NCBI GenBank assembly: GCA_964463695.1
Contig: CAYXCZ010000001.1
Span: forward strand, 124,001-188,000
Direction of reading: 5' to 3'
Length of the DNA: 64,000 nucleotides
Source: JALNZU01 sp964463695
Lineage (GTDB): Bacteria; Bacteroidota; Bacteroidia; Bacteroidales; F082
A program made the position numbers and the translations under genes. The notes under the pieces are model-generated. The model did not search any database. It was not told the DNA's origin and saw only the letters and a program-made list of their open reading frames with translations. Numbering within the stretch: the first letter of the stretch is position 1; the number at the start of each line of letters is the position of its first letter. Positions 32,309-41,424 of the stretch are shown piece after piece.

Positions 32309-33793
32309 TTATAACGACCAGCCTTCGCGGTAGGTGTGTTTAATGTATTCTTCCGCTGCTTGTTTAGCATTGATGGTTTCATGTTGTGTGTCGAAATGCG
32401 GATGCCCGTCGATGACTTCAAATTTGTCGCTTTTTACAACTCTGATCTCATCACCTTCACTGATGTTCGTAAATTCCATCTTTTCGCCATCCCATTGTAA
32501 TTCGCGTTTAAGATCTTGTAATCTGACAGCAACAACACCCATCACAACCATTTCATTCATTGGTCCGGAATAGCCAAAATGAGAGCTCGCCTCAACCCTG
32601 CTTTCAGGACTTTCTTTACAGGCTCTTACCCAATCCATTTCATGGCCAACAGTTACTCTGCGCATCTCAGGTGCAGGTCGTTTGTAATCCTTATCATAAT
32701 CTAACGGCAACAAGAAAGGATCTTTTCCATAACATCCTGTCATTATTTTCCCTTTGTCTCCAATTAAAAGACATCCGCCATTAGGATCGCGTCCCATAAC
32801 TTCGCCATCAGGTAATTCTTCCGGACGTGGAGGCAACAATCCTCCATCCCACCAGGTTACATTAAGTTCGGGCATATTAATACCTCTATAGCTGTCACGT
32901 TTTGGGAACACATACTTAACAACTTCAGCCAATGGTGGTGACTCAGTATTGAACTGTGATGAAGTACCCTGAACACTGGTAGGGTATTTCAGGTTGAGTG
33001 ACATGAAAATCGGATCCATGATATGACATGCCATATCGCCTAATGCACCTGTTCCAAAATCCCACCATCCACGCCAGTTCCAGGGAGTATAAATCGGATT
33101 GTAAGGTCTTTCTTTAGCTGGTCCTAAGAACAAATCCCAGTCAAGTGTCGAAGGTACCGGCATGGTTTCTTTTGGCCGTTCCAAACCCTGAGGCCAGATA
33201 GGTCGGTTTGTCCAGGCATGCGCTTCTTTTACTTCTCCGATAGCGCCATTCCACACCCACTCACAAACCTGACGAATACCTTCGCCAGAATTGCCCTGAT
33301 TACCCATTTGTGTTGCAACCTTATATCTCTTTGCAATTTCAGTCATTTGACGTGATTCCCAAACAGAATGTGTCAGTGGTTTTTCACAATATACATGTTT
33401 GCCCATTTTCATAGCGTTGATACTAATGATAGCATGGGTATGATCTGGTGTTCCAACTACCACAGCATCAATCGATTTACCAAGTTCTTCAAACATTTTA
33501 CGCCAGTCGTAATACTTTTTAGCATCAGGAAACTCACTTAAAATTCTTTTTGAGTATTTCCAGTCAACATCACATAAGCCGATGATGTTTTCGCTGCTGA
33601 CGGCACGAATGACACCGCCTCCGCGACCACCTATTCCTACCCCAACGATATTTAGCTTATCGCTGGGAGCCCGATGTCCCAGTCCAGAGATTACATTGCT
33701 GGGCAAGATGATGAAACCTGCAGCAGTCATTGCTGTTGTTCGCAAAAACGACCTGCGATCCATTCCATTGTTTGTTGTCGTATTTTCTTCCAT
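32309..33793 (-). CDS. Gfo/Idh/MocA oxidoreductase with Tat signal
   Basis: 494 residues. A twin-arginine-type leader (MDRRSFLRTTAMTAAGF) points to export as a folded NAD(P)-protein. The N-terminal Rossmann domain has LNIVGVGIGGRGGGV (GxGxxG variant) and VVGTPDHTHA; the family signature is GKHVYCEKPLTHS with the catalytic-site Lys. The C-terminal alpha/beta domain contains WNWRGWWDFGTGALGDMACH, whose GDMACHIMDP segment is typical of exported Bacteroidota members. Such enzymes oxidise sugar hydroxyls, often at C3, with tightly bound cofactor. It lies 19 bp after the sugar isomerase-like gene and 45 bp before DUF1080. Confidence 0.9.
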   Translation of the reverse strand: MEENTTTNNGMDRRSFLRTTAMTAAGFIILPSNVISGLGHRAPSDKLNIVGVGIGGRGGGVIRAVSSENIIGLCDVDWKYSKRILSEFPDAKKYYDWRKMFEELGKSIDAVVVGTPDHTHAIISINAMKMGKHVYCEKPLTHSVWESRQMTEIAKRYKVATQMGNQGNSGEGIRQVCEWVWNGAIGEVKEAHAWTNRPIWPQGLERPKETMPVPSTLDWDLFLGPAKERPYNPIYTPWNWRGWWDFGTGALGDMACHIMDPIFMSLNLKYPTSVQGTSSQFNTESPPLAEVVKYVFPKRDSYRGINMPELNVTWWDGGLLPPRPEELPDGEVMGRDPNGGCLLIGDKGKIMTGCYGKDPFLLPLDYDKDYKRPAPEMRRVTVGHEMDWVRACKESPESRVEASSHFGYSGPMNEMVVMGVVAVRLQDLKRELQWDGEKMEFTNISEGDEIRVVKSDKFEVIDGHPHFDTQHETINAKQAAEEYIKHTYREGWSL

Positions 33794-33812
33794 TATTTAT
33801 TGGGTATTATGG

Positions 33813-34667
33813 TTAAAAAAGATGTCGTTGTATGTATTTTAAACTTTTCTCAGCACAATAAAGTGGTGTTCCTTCATCATATTGCTCCTGCTCAACGAAC
33901 ACACGTTCGAGGCCGGCTTGTCCTGCTTTTTCAAGAAGCGATCTAAAATCAATCCTTCCGTTACCGACGATGCAGCTCTTACCGTTGGACCCCAAATCTT
34001 TCAGGTGCCAGGTTGAAAACCTTCCCGGATGACGCTCAAAATAACGATAAGGATCTTGCCCTGCTTTGATGATCCAATATATATCTAATTGAAATGAAAC
34101 AAGTTGAGGATCTGTTGACTCTAAAAGTATATCATAAGGCAACTTCCCTTCCAATAGCCTGAATTCAAAATCATGGTTGTGATAACCAAAACGGATTCCA
34201 TGTTTTAGGCACTGTTCACCAATTTTATTCATTTCATCAGCTGTCCTGCGAAAATCATCAAGAGACCCTTCTGCCCGACCCATCATTGATGGCAGAATTA
34301 AAAAACTCAATCCTGCCTCAGCAGCCTTTTCTGCATAAAAGGAAGCATTCTCAGCTGTAATTCCAGTATGACTGCTGTGAATACTGATGTTTAGATCACT
34401 GCAATAACGACTGAAATCCTTGACTTCCTGCCCGTAAAACTTCCCATCAAACCCAAAAGTTTCGATACTCTTGTAACCAAATTTACTTAAAGAGTTAAGC
34501 GTGCCATTCAAATCCTTTTGAACATCATCCCTTAAGGTCCACAATTGAATTCCGGCGTCTTTTTGCAAAGTTGTTGCGCCAAAAGATTGCTTCTGAGAAG
34601 CCATCGTTACCATAAAAGTCCCAGAGAGAAGTGGAATCGTTTTTAAAAAATCGCGTCTTGATTGCAT
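33813..34667 (-). CDS. Exported sugar phosphate isomerase/epimerase-fold protein (AP2-like TIM barrel)
   Basis: 284 residues with a Tat-like leader (MQSRRDFLKTIPLLSGTF). The xylose isomerase-like TIM barrel shows metal-ligand segments in the usual order: FGYHNHDFEF (His), VSFQLDIYWIIKAG (Asp), FSTWHLKDLG (His) and RVFVEQEQY (Glu). IETFGFDGKFYG and IHSSHTGIT belong to the first strands. In comparable Bacteroidota operons such proteins act on 3-keto-glycosides, as lyases or isomerases, rather than on sugar phosphates. Export and the neighbouring oxidoreductases favour that reading here. Confidence 0.85.
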   Translation of the reverse strand: MQSRRDFLKTIPLLSGTFMVTMASQKQSFGATTLQKDAGIQLWTLRDDVQKDLNGTLNSLSKFGYKSIETFGFDGKFYGQEVKDFSRYCSDLNISIHSSHTGITAENASFYAEKAAEAGLSFLILPSMMGRAEGSLDDFRRTADEMNKIGEQCLKHGIRFGYHNHDFEFRLLEGKLPYDILLESTDPQLVSFQLDIYWIIKAGQDPYRYFERHPGRFSTWHLKDLGSNGKSCIVGNGRIDFRSLLEKAGQAGLERVFVEQEQYDEGTPLYCAEKSLKYIQRHLF

Positions 34668-34691
34668 GATGATGAATTTAATAAATACTCA

Positions 34692-35768
34692 CTATAATTG
34701 TATATGTTGTTGATTTTCATTACTTTCAATTGCTGCTTCAATAACTTTTATTACTAAAAGGGCGTCTTCCTGACTTACCTCGTGTGGGGTTTTATGTTTC
34801 AAAGCTTCATAAACCCCATCATAGAATTTCATATAATTGCCATTAAGGGTAGGAAATTTTTTCGCTCTTGAAGGATCATAATGAGGCGAAAACATTATAC
34901 CATGCATATTCGCAGGTTCTTTACCTATGATTTTGGAATCAGGTAAAACCCCTCTTTTCAATCGTGATTCCTGAACATCAAGTCCGTATTTAATATATGA
35001 ACCTTCCGTTCCATGGATTAAAAACCGTGGACCAGGCGATTTGACGAAGACTCCGGCTTTTAATGTAACCATCCTTTCGCGGTAAATCAATCTCAAATCG
35101 AAGCCATCGTTGGATTTACTTTCCGGGCGCTGGCGAAACAAAAGACAATGAACCATATCCGGCTTGCCAAATAGATGAATAGCCTGATCGATCAGATGTG
35201 GCCCCAGGTCAAATAAAGTTCCGCCAGCGGACTGATCGGTATATCGCCATTCGGCCCTCGAAACTGTGGGACTAAAACGGTCGAACCGGGATTCGAAATC
35301 GTGGACACTACCAAGATAACCATCTCGAATCAATTGCTTTACTGTTAAAAAATCCCCATCCCATCTGCGGTTATGATAAGGAAAAAACTGTTGCTTTGTT
35401 TTTTTGCTCTCCTCGATTAAAAGCAATATATCCGATGAGGTGAGTGCAACAGGCTTTTCAATTACAACATCTTTACCAGCCTGCATAGCTTCAATTGCCT
35501 GACTGACATGAAGGTTATGAGGTGTGCAAAGCACGACTAAATCAATTGCAGGATCGTTAATTACATCTTCATAACGAGGAAAAACTAATGTTTTTGGATA
35601 TTTTTGTTGAGCTTCATCACCCTTGCTTACAATAGAATAAAGCTCAAAACCAGGATGTTGCTGAATGTATGGCGTATGAAAGACCTTACCCGACAGACCA
35701 AAACCTACAACAGCAGCATTAAAACGCTGCCTATCAAGTTGCTTGCTATCGTGTTGGGCTTTTTTCAT
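34692..35768 (-). CDS. Gfo/Idh/MocA oxidoreductase, cytosolic type
   Basis: 358 residues without a signal peptide. The Rossmann domain begins FNAAVVGFGLSGKVFHTPY (GxGxxG). LVVLCTPHNLHV and GKDVVIEKPVALTSSD are the family signature with the EKP Lys. FDLGPHLIDQAIHLFG contains the His of the substrate pocket. The C-terminal ~150 residues form the usual beta-sheet domain. Absence of a leader sets it apart from the two other oxidoreductases in this operon: it may process the products after uptake, possibly reducing or oxidising a keto-sugar inside the cell. Gaps to neighbours are 24 and 10 bp. Confidence 0.9.
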   Translation of the reverse strand: MKKAQHDSKQLDRQRFNAAVVGFGLSGKVFHTPYIQQHPGFELYSIVSKGDEAQQKYPKTLVFPRYEDVINDPAIDLVVLCTPHNLHVSQAIEAMQAGKDVVIEKPVALTSSDILLLIEESKKTKQQFFPYHNRRWDGDFLTVKQLIRDGYLGSVHDFESRFDRFSPTVSRAEWRYTDQSAGGTLFDLGPHLIDQAIHLFGKPDMVHCLLFRQRPESKSNDGFDLRLIYRERMVTLKAGVFVKSPGPRFLIHGTEGSYIKYGLDVQESRLKRGVLPDSKIIGKEPANMHGIMFSPHYDPSRAKKFPTLNGNYMKFYDGVYEALKHKTPHEVSQEDALLVIKVIEAAIESNENQQHIQL

Positions 35769-35778
35769 TATTCAACTA

Positions 35779-37344
35779 TCATGTGATTTCTTCGTTAGTG
35801 GCATCCCAATGTGTTTTGCGCCCCTGATGATATGAAATGGTTCCCATATGAGCTGTAATAGCTTCCTCAAAAGCCTGATCAATATTGCAACTTGGTTGTG
35901 TTCCATTGTTTTGACGGATACAATTCAGCCATTCACGCAAGTGCAGGTGCGTTGTATCCATAGCTTTTCCATCACGATAGGTGTAAAGCAACCCTCTTCC
36001 GGCAAAATATTTTTCGGTAGGGGTTGTAATTGCATCCACGTTGCCTTGTCCGGGCACGTAAGAATAGATTGGTTTAAAAGGCTCGAGAAGTCCTTTGTCA
36101 ATCTGGTCTTTGTATTTTGTTGATCTCGGATCGAGGTAAACGGTTAGATTTTCATCAAGTTCGAGCCATGCATCGTGGCCCATCATTGCTTTGCCCCTGT
36201 TCTTTTCACTACTTAAGGTAGCGCTGTACAATAAAGTTAAATCTCTTTTTGGGTACTCGAAAGCCATATTCAAAACATCGGGCACAGTTCGTCCATCTTT
36301 ATAAAAATAAATTCCTCCCGATGCCATAGCTGATGCTGGGATTCCAAGTCCAAGAATTTGATTGATCGCATCAAATTCATGTGTAAAAAGGTCACCACTC
36401 AAGCCTGTACTATAATCCCACCAACATCTCCAGCGAAAAAACCGTTCCAGACTAAATGGATACCAGGGTGCTGGGCCAATAAATTGTTTCCAATCGATGG
36501 TTTGTTCATTTGCCTCAGGATCAATATCATAAACCCATGCCCCATTAGGATCATTGCGATTTGTACAAACTTCTATCAATGAAATCTTGCCAATTACATC
36601 TTTTTCGATCATCGATTTGGCAACCTGATAGCTTTCTGTTTGTCTTCCCTGATGTCCAAGTTGAAAAACTATACCAGTCTCTTTGACCACTTTTCTTACT
36701 TCAAATGTTTCTTCTACCGTCCATGAAAGCGGCTTTTCGCAATACACATGCTTGCCATGCTTTGCAGCGGCTATAGCCACAGGCACATGTAAATGATCAG
36801 GAGTAGCAACAATTACTGCATCAACATCGGGTGATTCAACCAATTCCTGATATGTAAGATACCTCTTTGGTGCTTCACTCATTTGACCTGACTCGCCATT
36901 ACGAAACATGTTTGCCCCTGTTCGGATTGCCCGTTGAGCATTTTTCTCAAAAACATCACAGACAGCAGTTATTTGAATCCGCAGATCATCCTGATTTCTA
37001 AACTCCCGAAGATATTGCGCCCAAAAAACATCCGAGCTACCTTTTTTCTCCCAGTCGTCAATTCGATCAGGGTGAACAAAACCAAGGGCTTTCATCAGAT
37101 AACCGCCTCTGCCACCACAACCTACAACTCCAATGCGTAAAACAGGACCATCAACCAAGGCTGGGACACCCGTTATGGCTTTAAAATCAAGCTCAGGTAA
37201 AACGTTTTCTTTTCTGCTGATTTTTTCCTGCTGCTGTTTTAAAAGACCATATCCTATAACTCCCAATACTGGAATTGCAGCAAGACCAGCAATCATATCG
37301 CGGCGGGTTACGCCTCTTTTTTCATTATTTTGTTCGGAGCTCAT
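35779..37344 (-). CDS. Gfo/Idh/MocA oxidoreductase with twin-arginine leader
   Basis: 521 residues. The N-terminus (RGVTRRDMIAGLAAIPVLGVIGYG) is a Tat-type leader or membrane anchor. LRIGVVGCGGRGGYLMKALG is the cofactor loop and KHGKHVYCEKPLSWTVEE the signature. WWDYSTGLSGDLFTHEFDAINQ is the substrate-domain segment seen in long exported members. It is longer than typical 330-400-residue family members because of the leader and insertions. It overlaps the DoxX gene by 4 bp, so oxidoreductase and membrane protein are likely to be made together. C3 oxidation of a glycoside with electrons passed to the membrane is the most economical model, but it is inferred. Confidence 0.9.
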   Translation of the reverse strand: MSSEQNNEKRGVTRRDMIAGLAAIPVLGVIGYGLLKQQQEKISRKENVLPELDFKAITGVPALVDGPVLRIGVVGCGGRGGYLMKALGFVHPDRIDDWEKKGSSDVFWAQYLREFRNQDDLRIQITAVCDVFEKNAQRAIRTGANMFRNGESGQMSEAPKRYLTYQELVESPDVDAVIVATPDHLHVPVAIAAAKHGKHVYCEKPLSWTVEETFEVRKVVKETGIVFQLGHQGRQTESYQVAKSMIEKDVIGKISLIEVCTNRNDPNGAWVYDIDPEANEQTIDWKQFIGPAPWYPFSLERFFRWRCWWDYSTGLSGDLFTHEFDAINQILGLGIPASAMASGGIYFYKDGRTVPDVLNMAFEYPKRDLTLLYSATLSSEKNRGKAMMGHDAWLELDENLTVYLDPRSTKYKDQIDKGLLEPFKPIYSYVPGQGNVDAITTPTEKYFAGRGLLYTYRDGKAMDTTHLHLREWLNCIRQNNGTQPSCNIDQAFEEAITAHMGTISYHQGRKTHWDATNEEIT

Positions 37345-37823
37345 TCGTGATTTCTCTTTTTTGAACTGATAAGTCGTTCTATTCCAATAAAATAATCTGT
37401 AGGCTGAAAATAAATTACAGCTAATGCAAACAACTCTACAATGGTCTTATTGACGATAAAGTAACTCCCATCTGAAGGGAAAAGGTAAGTAATACCCGGA
37501 AATGCAGGATGTGACAAATAATAAAGCGCCAACAAAAACATTCCTCCTAATGCAGCAAAGCGACTCCATAATCCAAGCACAAGCGAAAAACCAATCAAAG
37601 TTAATCCCCAGGCATTCAAAGTATCAGTAAATTGGAGCAAAGTTGCATCGCCAGCCAGGTATCTGAAGAAACCATTAAACCAACCTCCTGAATCAAGCAG
37701 GAAAGCTCTGGAAGTCCATTCAGGATTGAGTACTTTTACCATCCCTTCATAAAGGAAGTGCCAACCAACGACGATTCGCAATAAGGCGATTGCTATCAAT
37801 GAGTGCTTGCTGTTATTCATCAT
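37341..37823 (-). CDS. DoxX-family membrane protein
   Basis: About 160 residues with four transmembrane helices (near 9-28, 75-93, 97-115 and 127-146 from the chosen start). IALLRIVVGWHFLYEGMVKV is the first DoxX helix, with Arg and Glu in the membrane. ATG 37823 is preferred over 37838, since a -7 element at 37843-37850 would place the transcript start at about 37837. DoxX/MauE-type proteins are associated with quinone-linked oxidation or disulfide chemistry. As first gene of an operon with exported oxidoreductases, it may take their electrons to the quinone pool. Confidence 0.85.
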   Translation of the reverse strand: MMNNSKHSLIAIALLRIVVGWHFLYEGMVKVLNPEWTSRAFLLDSGGWFNGFFRYLAGDATLLQFTDTLNAWGLTLIGFSLVLGLWSRFAALGGMFLLALYYLSHPAFPGITYLFPSDGSYFIVNKTIVELFALAVIYFQPTDYFIGIERLISSKKRNHE

Positions 37824-37842
37824 CTGCGTATATTGCATGCCT

Positions 37843-37850
37843 CAAAGTTA
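37843..37850 (-). promoter_or_regulatory. -7 promoter element (TAACTTTG) of the six-gene keto-sugar operon
   Basis: Exact TAnnTTTG match on the minus strand, immediately before the DoxX gene. The -33 box is weak (CTTT), which would fit a promoter that needs an activator. Confidence 0.5.
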
Positions 37851-37912
37851 TTTTTTTTACGCTTATGAAAAGCAGTACTGACTGACTTTTTTCCTAAATC
37901 AGTTTATACTAT

Positions 37913-37926
37913 TGTGTTTAAACACA
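37913..37926. promoter_or_regulatory. 14-bp perfect palindrome upstream of the keto-sugar operon, possible operator
   Basis: TGTGTTTAAACACA lies about 63 bases upstream of the -7 element, a usual place for an activator site. No regulator gene is in the operon. Confidence 0.4.
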
Positions 37927-38044
37927 TTACTATGCAAATGAGTAGTTTTTGTTGTAGGTTTCATGCTTCGCTATAATCCTATCTCATTGAGATCACCCTG
38001 CCAAAAGCGTCGAAATGAAATCAAACATGCAATAGAAAACTTCA

Positions 38045-39292
38045 CTAAGTAATATCTAAACCCTTAGGGTAACAAATAAAATATTTAGTAACAGGATGTG
38101 ATAAAACTGAAATATTCAATTGATCAGAAGCAAGAGAGATGTCTTTTAGTTGGCCATCTTTATATAAAATATTAATACGCGATTGAAGCGGATGATATGC
38201 GTGATTTGAAGTAGACTCTTCAATAAAAAGGTATTCAGACTCAGCTGCAGTGATATCAAAATGCGTTGTTATTAAGTTTTTCTTTGCTTCGCATATGGAT
38301 TCTTCAAATGGCTCATTGGATAATTCGACCCGAAATAACTGTCTGTTTACAATTCCGGAACTAAGAACAGATAGGACCTTATCAGGATAATGCTGCCAAA
38401 GTTTGAGTGCTGTAAAAACATCAAAATCATCAAGTTGAGCAAACATATCGAGAGGTTTTTCATCTGAATCAAATGCTGTTTCATTTGGTTCGTTCGTCAA
38501 AAACCATGACAAAGCTGGTGTTGCAGGCAACAAATGACCATCGATACTTAGTTGTTTTGCTCTTTTTAGGCAGTTCATCAGCATATATTCGGCAGATAAA
38601 ACTGTTTTATGCAAATATACCTGCCAATACATCAGTCGGCGGGCTCCCAAAAACTTCTCGACTGAGTAAATCCCTTTTGCTTCAATAACCAGCTGATCTT
38701 CGGCCATATCGAGCATAGCTAATAATCGGTCGGCATTTATTGTACCTTCAGCCACACCCGAAAAGAAACTATCTCTTTTCAGATAATCCATTCTATCCAT
38801 ATCTAACTGACTCGAAACCAGCTGACAAAGAAACTTTCGGTGATATGTGCCCTCAAATATTTCAATTGACATTGCCAATTGATGGTTGAATTCATCGTTA
38901 AGTTTGCGCATAATCTTCGACGAAAGTTGCTCATGCGTCATCTGTGTTACAATTGTCTTTTCAAGGGTATGTGAATATGGGCCATGACCAATATCATGTA
39001 ATAATATTGCCAAAGAAGCAGCCTGAAGCTCTTCGTCGGAGATAACATGCCCTTTTGACCATAAAACAGCAATTGCCAGCTGCATCAAGTGCATCGCACC
39101 AATAGAATGTTGGAATCGCGTATGCAGCGCTCCCGGATAAACGAGATGTGTCAAACCTAGTTGTTTTATTCTTCTAAGTCGTTGAAAATAGGGGTGTTCA
39201 ATGATATCAAAATGTAATTTATCAGGTATCTGGATAAATCCATAAACAGGGTCATTAAATAATTTCTTCTTACCCGTCAGATAGTCAGCCAT
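38045..39292 (-). CDS. HD-domain phosphohydrolase (dGTPase-like)
   Basis: 415 residues, starting at ATG 39292 (MADYLTGKKKLFNDPVYGFI); the longer frame upstream lacks the conserved start. The HD superfamily metal site is shown by HTRFQHSIGAMHL (His), ILLHDIGHGPYSHTLE (His-Asp) and LVSSQLDMDRMDYLKRDS (Asp). KLHFDIIEHPYFQRLRRIKQLG is the strongly conserved opening of the SAMHD1/dNTPase-like family. Prokaryotic members hydrolyse dNTPs or remain uncharacterised; nucleotide pool control is the likely role. It is divergent from porX with 135 bp between the two starts. Confidence 0.88.
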   Translation of the reverse strand: MADYLTGKKKLFNDPVYGFIQIPDKLHFDIIEHPYFQRLRRIKQLGLTHLVYPGALHTRFQHSIGAMHLMQLAIAVLWSKGHVISDEELQAASLAILLHDIGHGPYSHTLEKTIVTQMTHEQLSSKIMRKLNDEFNHQLAMSIEIFEGTYHRKFLCQLVSSQLDMDRMDYLKRDSFFSGVAEGTINADRLLAMLDMAEDQLVIEAKGIYSVEKFLGARRLMYWQVYLHKTVLSAEYMLMNCLKRAKQLSIDGHLLPATPALSWFLTNEPNETAFDSDEKPLDMFAQLDDFDVFTALKLWQHYPDKVLSVLSSGIVNRQLFRVELSNEPFEESICEAKKNLITTHFDITAAESEYLFIEESTSNHAYHPLQSRINILYKDGQLKDISLASDQLNISVLSHPVTKYFICYPKGLDIT

Positions 39293-39427
39293 AAAAAAAG
39301 TTAATTTTGTAGGTGTGGCATCGTTTTTGAAACAATAAACCAGCGAAAAAAGCATTCTTAAGTGCAAATGTAATCACATATCAATGACAGAACTATACCC
39401 ATCATTTACAATCTGAAAATTAAATCT

Positions 39428-40984
39428 ATGGAAAAAGTCAGAATTCTTTGGGCGGATGACGAAATTGATATGTTAAAGCCACATATTATCTTCCTCGAAC
39501 ATAAAGGCTACGAAGTTGCAACAACCAACAATGGTGATGAAGCATTGGATCTGCTTCATTCAGAAAACTTTGACATTGTTTTTCTCGACGAAAACATGCC
39601 GGGCTTGTCGGGTATTGAAACGCTGGAGCAAATAAAGAAAGATTATCCCAACTTACCTGTTGTGATGATCACAAAAAGTGAAGAAGAGTCGATCATGGAA
39701 GATGCAATTGGCAGCAAAATTGCTGATTACCTCATAAAACCGGTGAAGCCCAATCAAATTTTGTTGTCGCTTAAGCGAAATCTTGAAAACCAAAAACTGG
39801 TTAGTGAAAAAGCTACAATGGGCTATCAGCAAGAATTCAGGCATATAGGCATCGAATTGTCCAATCAACTAAACTCTTCCGAGTGGGTTGATGTGTATAA
39901 AAAGTTGGTTCGTTGGGAGCTTGAGCTCGAACAATCAAAAGACGATGGCATTATGCAGGTTTTGCGCATGCAGCAGGACGAAGCAAACTATGTTTTTTCG
40001 CGTTTTATTGAAAAAAATTATGTTCAATGGGTGAATAATAAAGGTCAGGACAAACCGGTATTATCACATACCTTGTTGAGAGATAAAGTTTTACCCCGGT
40101 TGGATAGCTCCGACAAACCATTATTTGTAATCCTTATCGACAACCTTCGTTACGATCAATGGAAAGCAATTCAACCCGTTATCGAAGAATATTTCAGGGT
40201 TGAGGCTGATGATATCTACTTTAGTATTCTGCCTACAACGACACAATACGCACGTAATGCCCTTTTTTCAGGTCTTATGCCCTCGGAAATCAAAAGAAAA
40301 TTTCCAAAATATTGGACAGATGAAGAAGATGAAGGTACAAAAAATCAATTTGAAGCAGAGCTTTTGGGCGAGCAGTTACGACGTTATGGTAAAGATGTGA
40401 AATACTCTTACCATAAGGTGCTCAACTTAAATGTTGGGAAAAAACTAGCTGAAAGCATGTCAAACCTCATGGGCAACAAGCTCAACGTTATAGTTTACAA
40501 TTTTGTCGACATGCTCTCGCATGCGCGTACTGAAATGGAAATGATTCGCGAACTTGCTGAAGATGAAGTAGCATACAGATCATTGATGCTTTCATGGTTT
40601 AAGCATTCTTCCCTTTTGGACATCATTAAATTCATCGCTCAGAAAAAGTGCGATATCATTGTGACAACCGATCATGGATCAGTTTATGTAAAAGACCCTG
40701 TTAAGATTCTTGGCGATCGTACGGTGAATACAAATCTCAGGTATAAATATGGTAAAAGTTTAAAATACAACTCAAAAGAAGTATTTGAGGTTAAAGATCC
40801 TGAAGATATTTTTCTGCCCCGTATCAATGTGAGCACTGCCTATGTTTTTGCACGCAGCAACGACTTTTTTGCCTACCCAAATAATTACAATTACTACGTT
40901 AACTATTACCGAAACACTTTTCAGCATGGTGGCATCTCACTACAGGAGATGCTCGTTCCGGTTGCCTATTTGAAAGCAAAATGA
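39428..40984 (+). CDS. porX: PorX-type response regulator with PglZ domain
   Basis: 518 residues. Residues 1-120 are a receiver domain: acidic pair Asp10-Asp11 (LWADDEID), phospho-acceptor Asp54 (VFLDENMPG), Thr82 and the late Lys in DYLIKPVKP. The rest is a PglZ/alkaline phosphatase-like domain with LFVILIDNLRYDQW, ILPTTTQYARNALFSG and IIVTTDHGSVYVKDP for metal binding. In Porphyromonas and Flavobacterium PorX works with the kinase PorY, controls T9SS and hydrolyses oligoribonucleotides. Length matches PorX. No PorY is beside it, as is usual. It is coupled to tsaE by a 4-bp overlap (ATGA). It fits well with the T9SS cargo proteins in this window. Confidence 0.92.
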   Translation: MEKVRILWADDEIDMLKPHIIFLEHKGYEVATTNNGDEALDLLHSENFDIVFLDENMPGLSGIETLEQIKKDYPNLPVVMITKSEEESIMEDAIGSKIADYLIKPVKPNQILLSLKRNLENQKLVSEKATMGYQQEFRHIGIELSNQLNSSEWVDVYKKLVRWELELEQSKDDGIMQVLRMQQDEANYVFSRFIEKNYVQWVNNKGQDKPVLSHTLLRDKVLPRLDSSDKPLFVILIDNLRYDQWKAIQPVIEEYFRVEADDIYFSILPTTTQYARNALFSGLMPSEIKRKFPKYWTDEEDEGTKNQFEAELLGEQLRRYGKDVKYSYHKVLNLNVGKKLAESMSNLMGNKLNVIVYNFVDMLSHARTEMEMIRELAEDEVAYRSLMLSWFKHSSLLDIIKFIAQKKCDIIVTTDHGSVYVKDPVKILGDRTVNTNLRYKYGKSLKYNSKEVFEVKDPEDIFLPRINVSTAYVFARSNDFFAYPNNYNYYVNYYRNTFQHGGISLQEMLVPVAYLKAK

Positions 40985-41412
40985 TACAGAAGATTGAAAT
41001 TCAAAGCATCAATGAACTGAAAAAAATTGCTGAAACATTGGTTTCTCTCTTAGGAGAAGCCAGTGTTTTTGCTTTTTACGGACATATGGGCGCAGGAAAA
41101 ACGACGCTTATCCAAAGAGTTTGTCACGAACTTGGTATATCAGACGATGTAAGCAGTCCAAGCTTTTCGATTGTGAATGAGTATATGGGACCAACAGGAA
41201 ACCTGATTTATCATTTTGATTTTTATAGAATTAACCGCATTGAAGAGGCTTACGATATCGGGTATGAAAATTACTTTTACAGCGGGTATCCCTGTTTTGT
41301 GGAATGGCCTGAAAAAATTGAGCAACTTTTACCTGAAAAATACGTAAAAGTTACGATTTCAGCACCTGACTCAACAGAACGGAGATGGATTGAGATTGAA
41401 ATCATCCACTAA
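40981..41412 (+). CDS. tsaE: tRNA threonylcarbamoyladenosine biosynthesis ATPase TsaE
   Basis: A 143-residue P-loop ATPase needed with TsaB and TsaD for N6-threonylcarbamoylation of A37 in ANN-decoding tRNAs. FYGHMGAGKTTLIQ is Walker A, followed by SSPSFSIVNEY (switch region) and LIYHFDFYRI (Walker B region with Asp), then FVEWPEKIEQLLP, all conserved in the family. Length is normal. It starts inside the porX stop and is followed after 12 bp by the alanine dehydrogenase gene, so porX, tsaE and ald are likely one transcript. Confidence 0.94.
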   Translation: MIQKIEIQSINELKKIAETLVSLLGEASVFAFYGHMGAGKTTLIQRVCHELGISDDVSSPSFSIVNEYMGPTGNLIYHFDFYRINRIEEAYDIGYENYFYSGYPCFVEWPEKIEQLLPEKYVKVTISAPDSTERRWIEIEIIH

Positions 41413-41424
41413 AAGCACTTGCAC

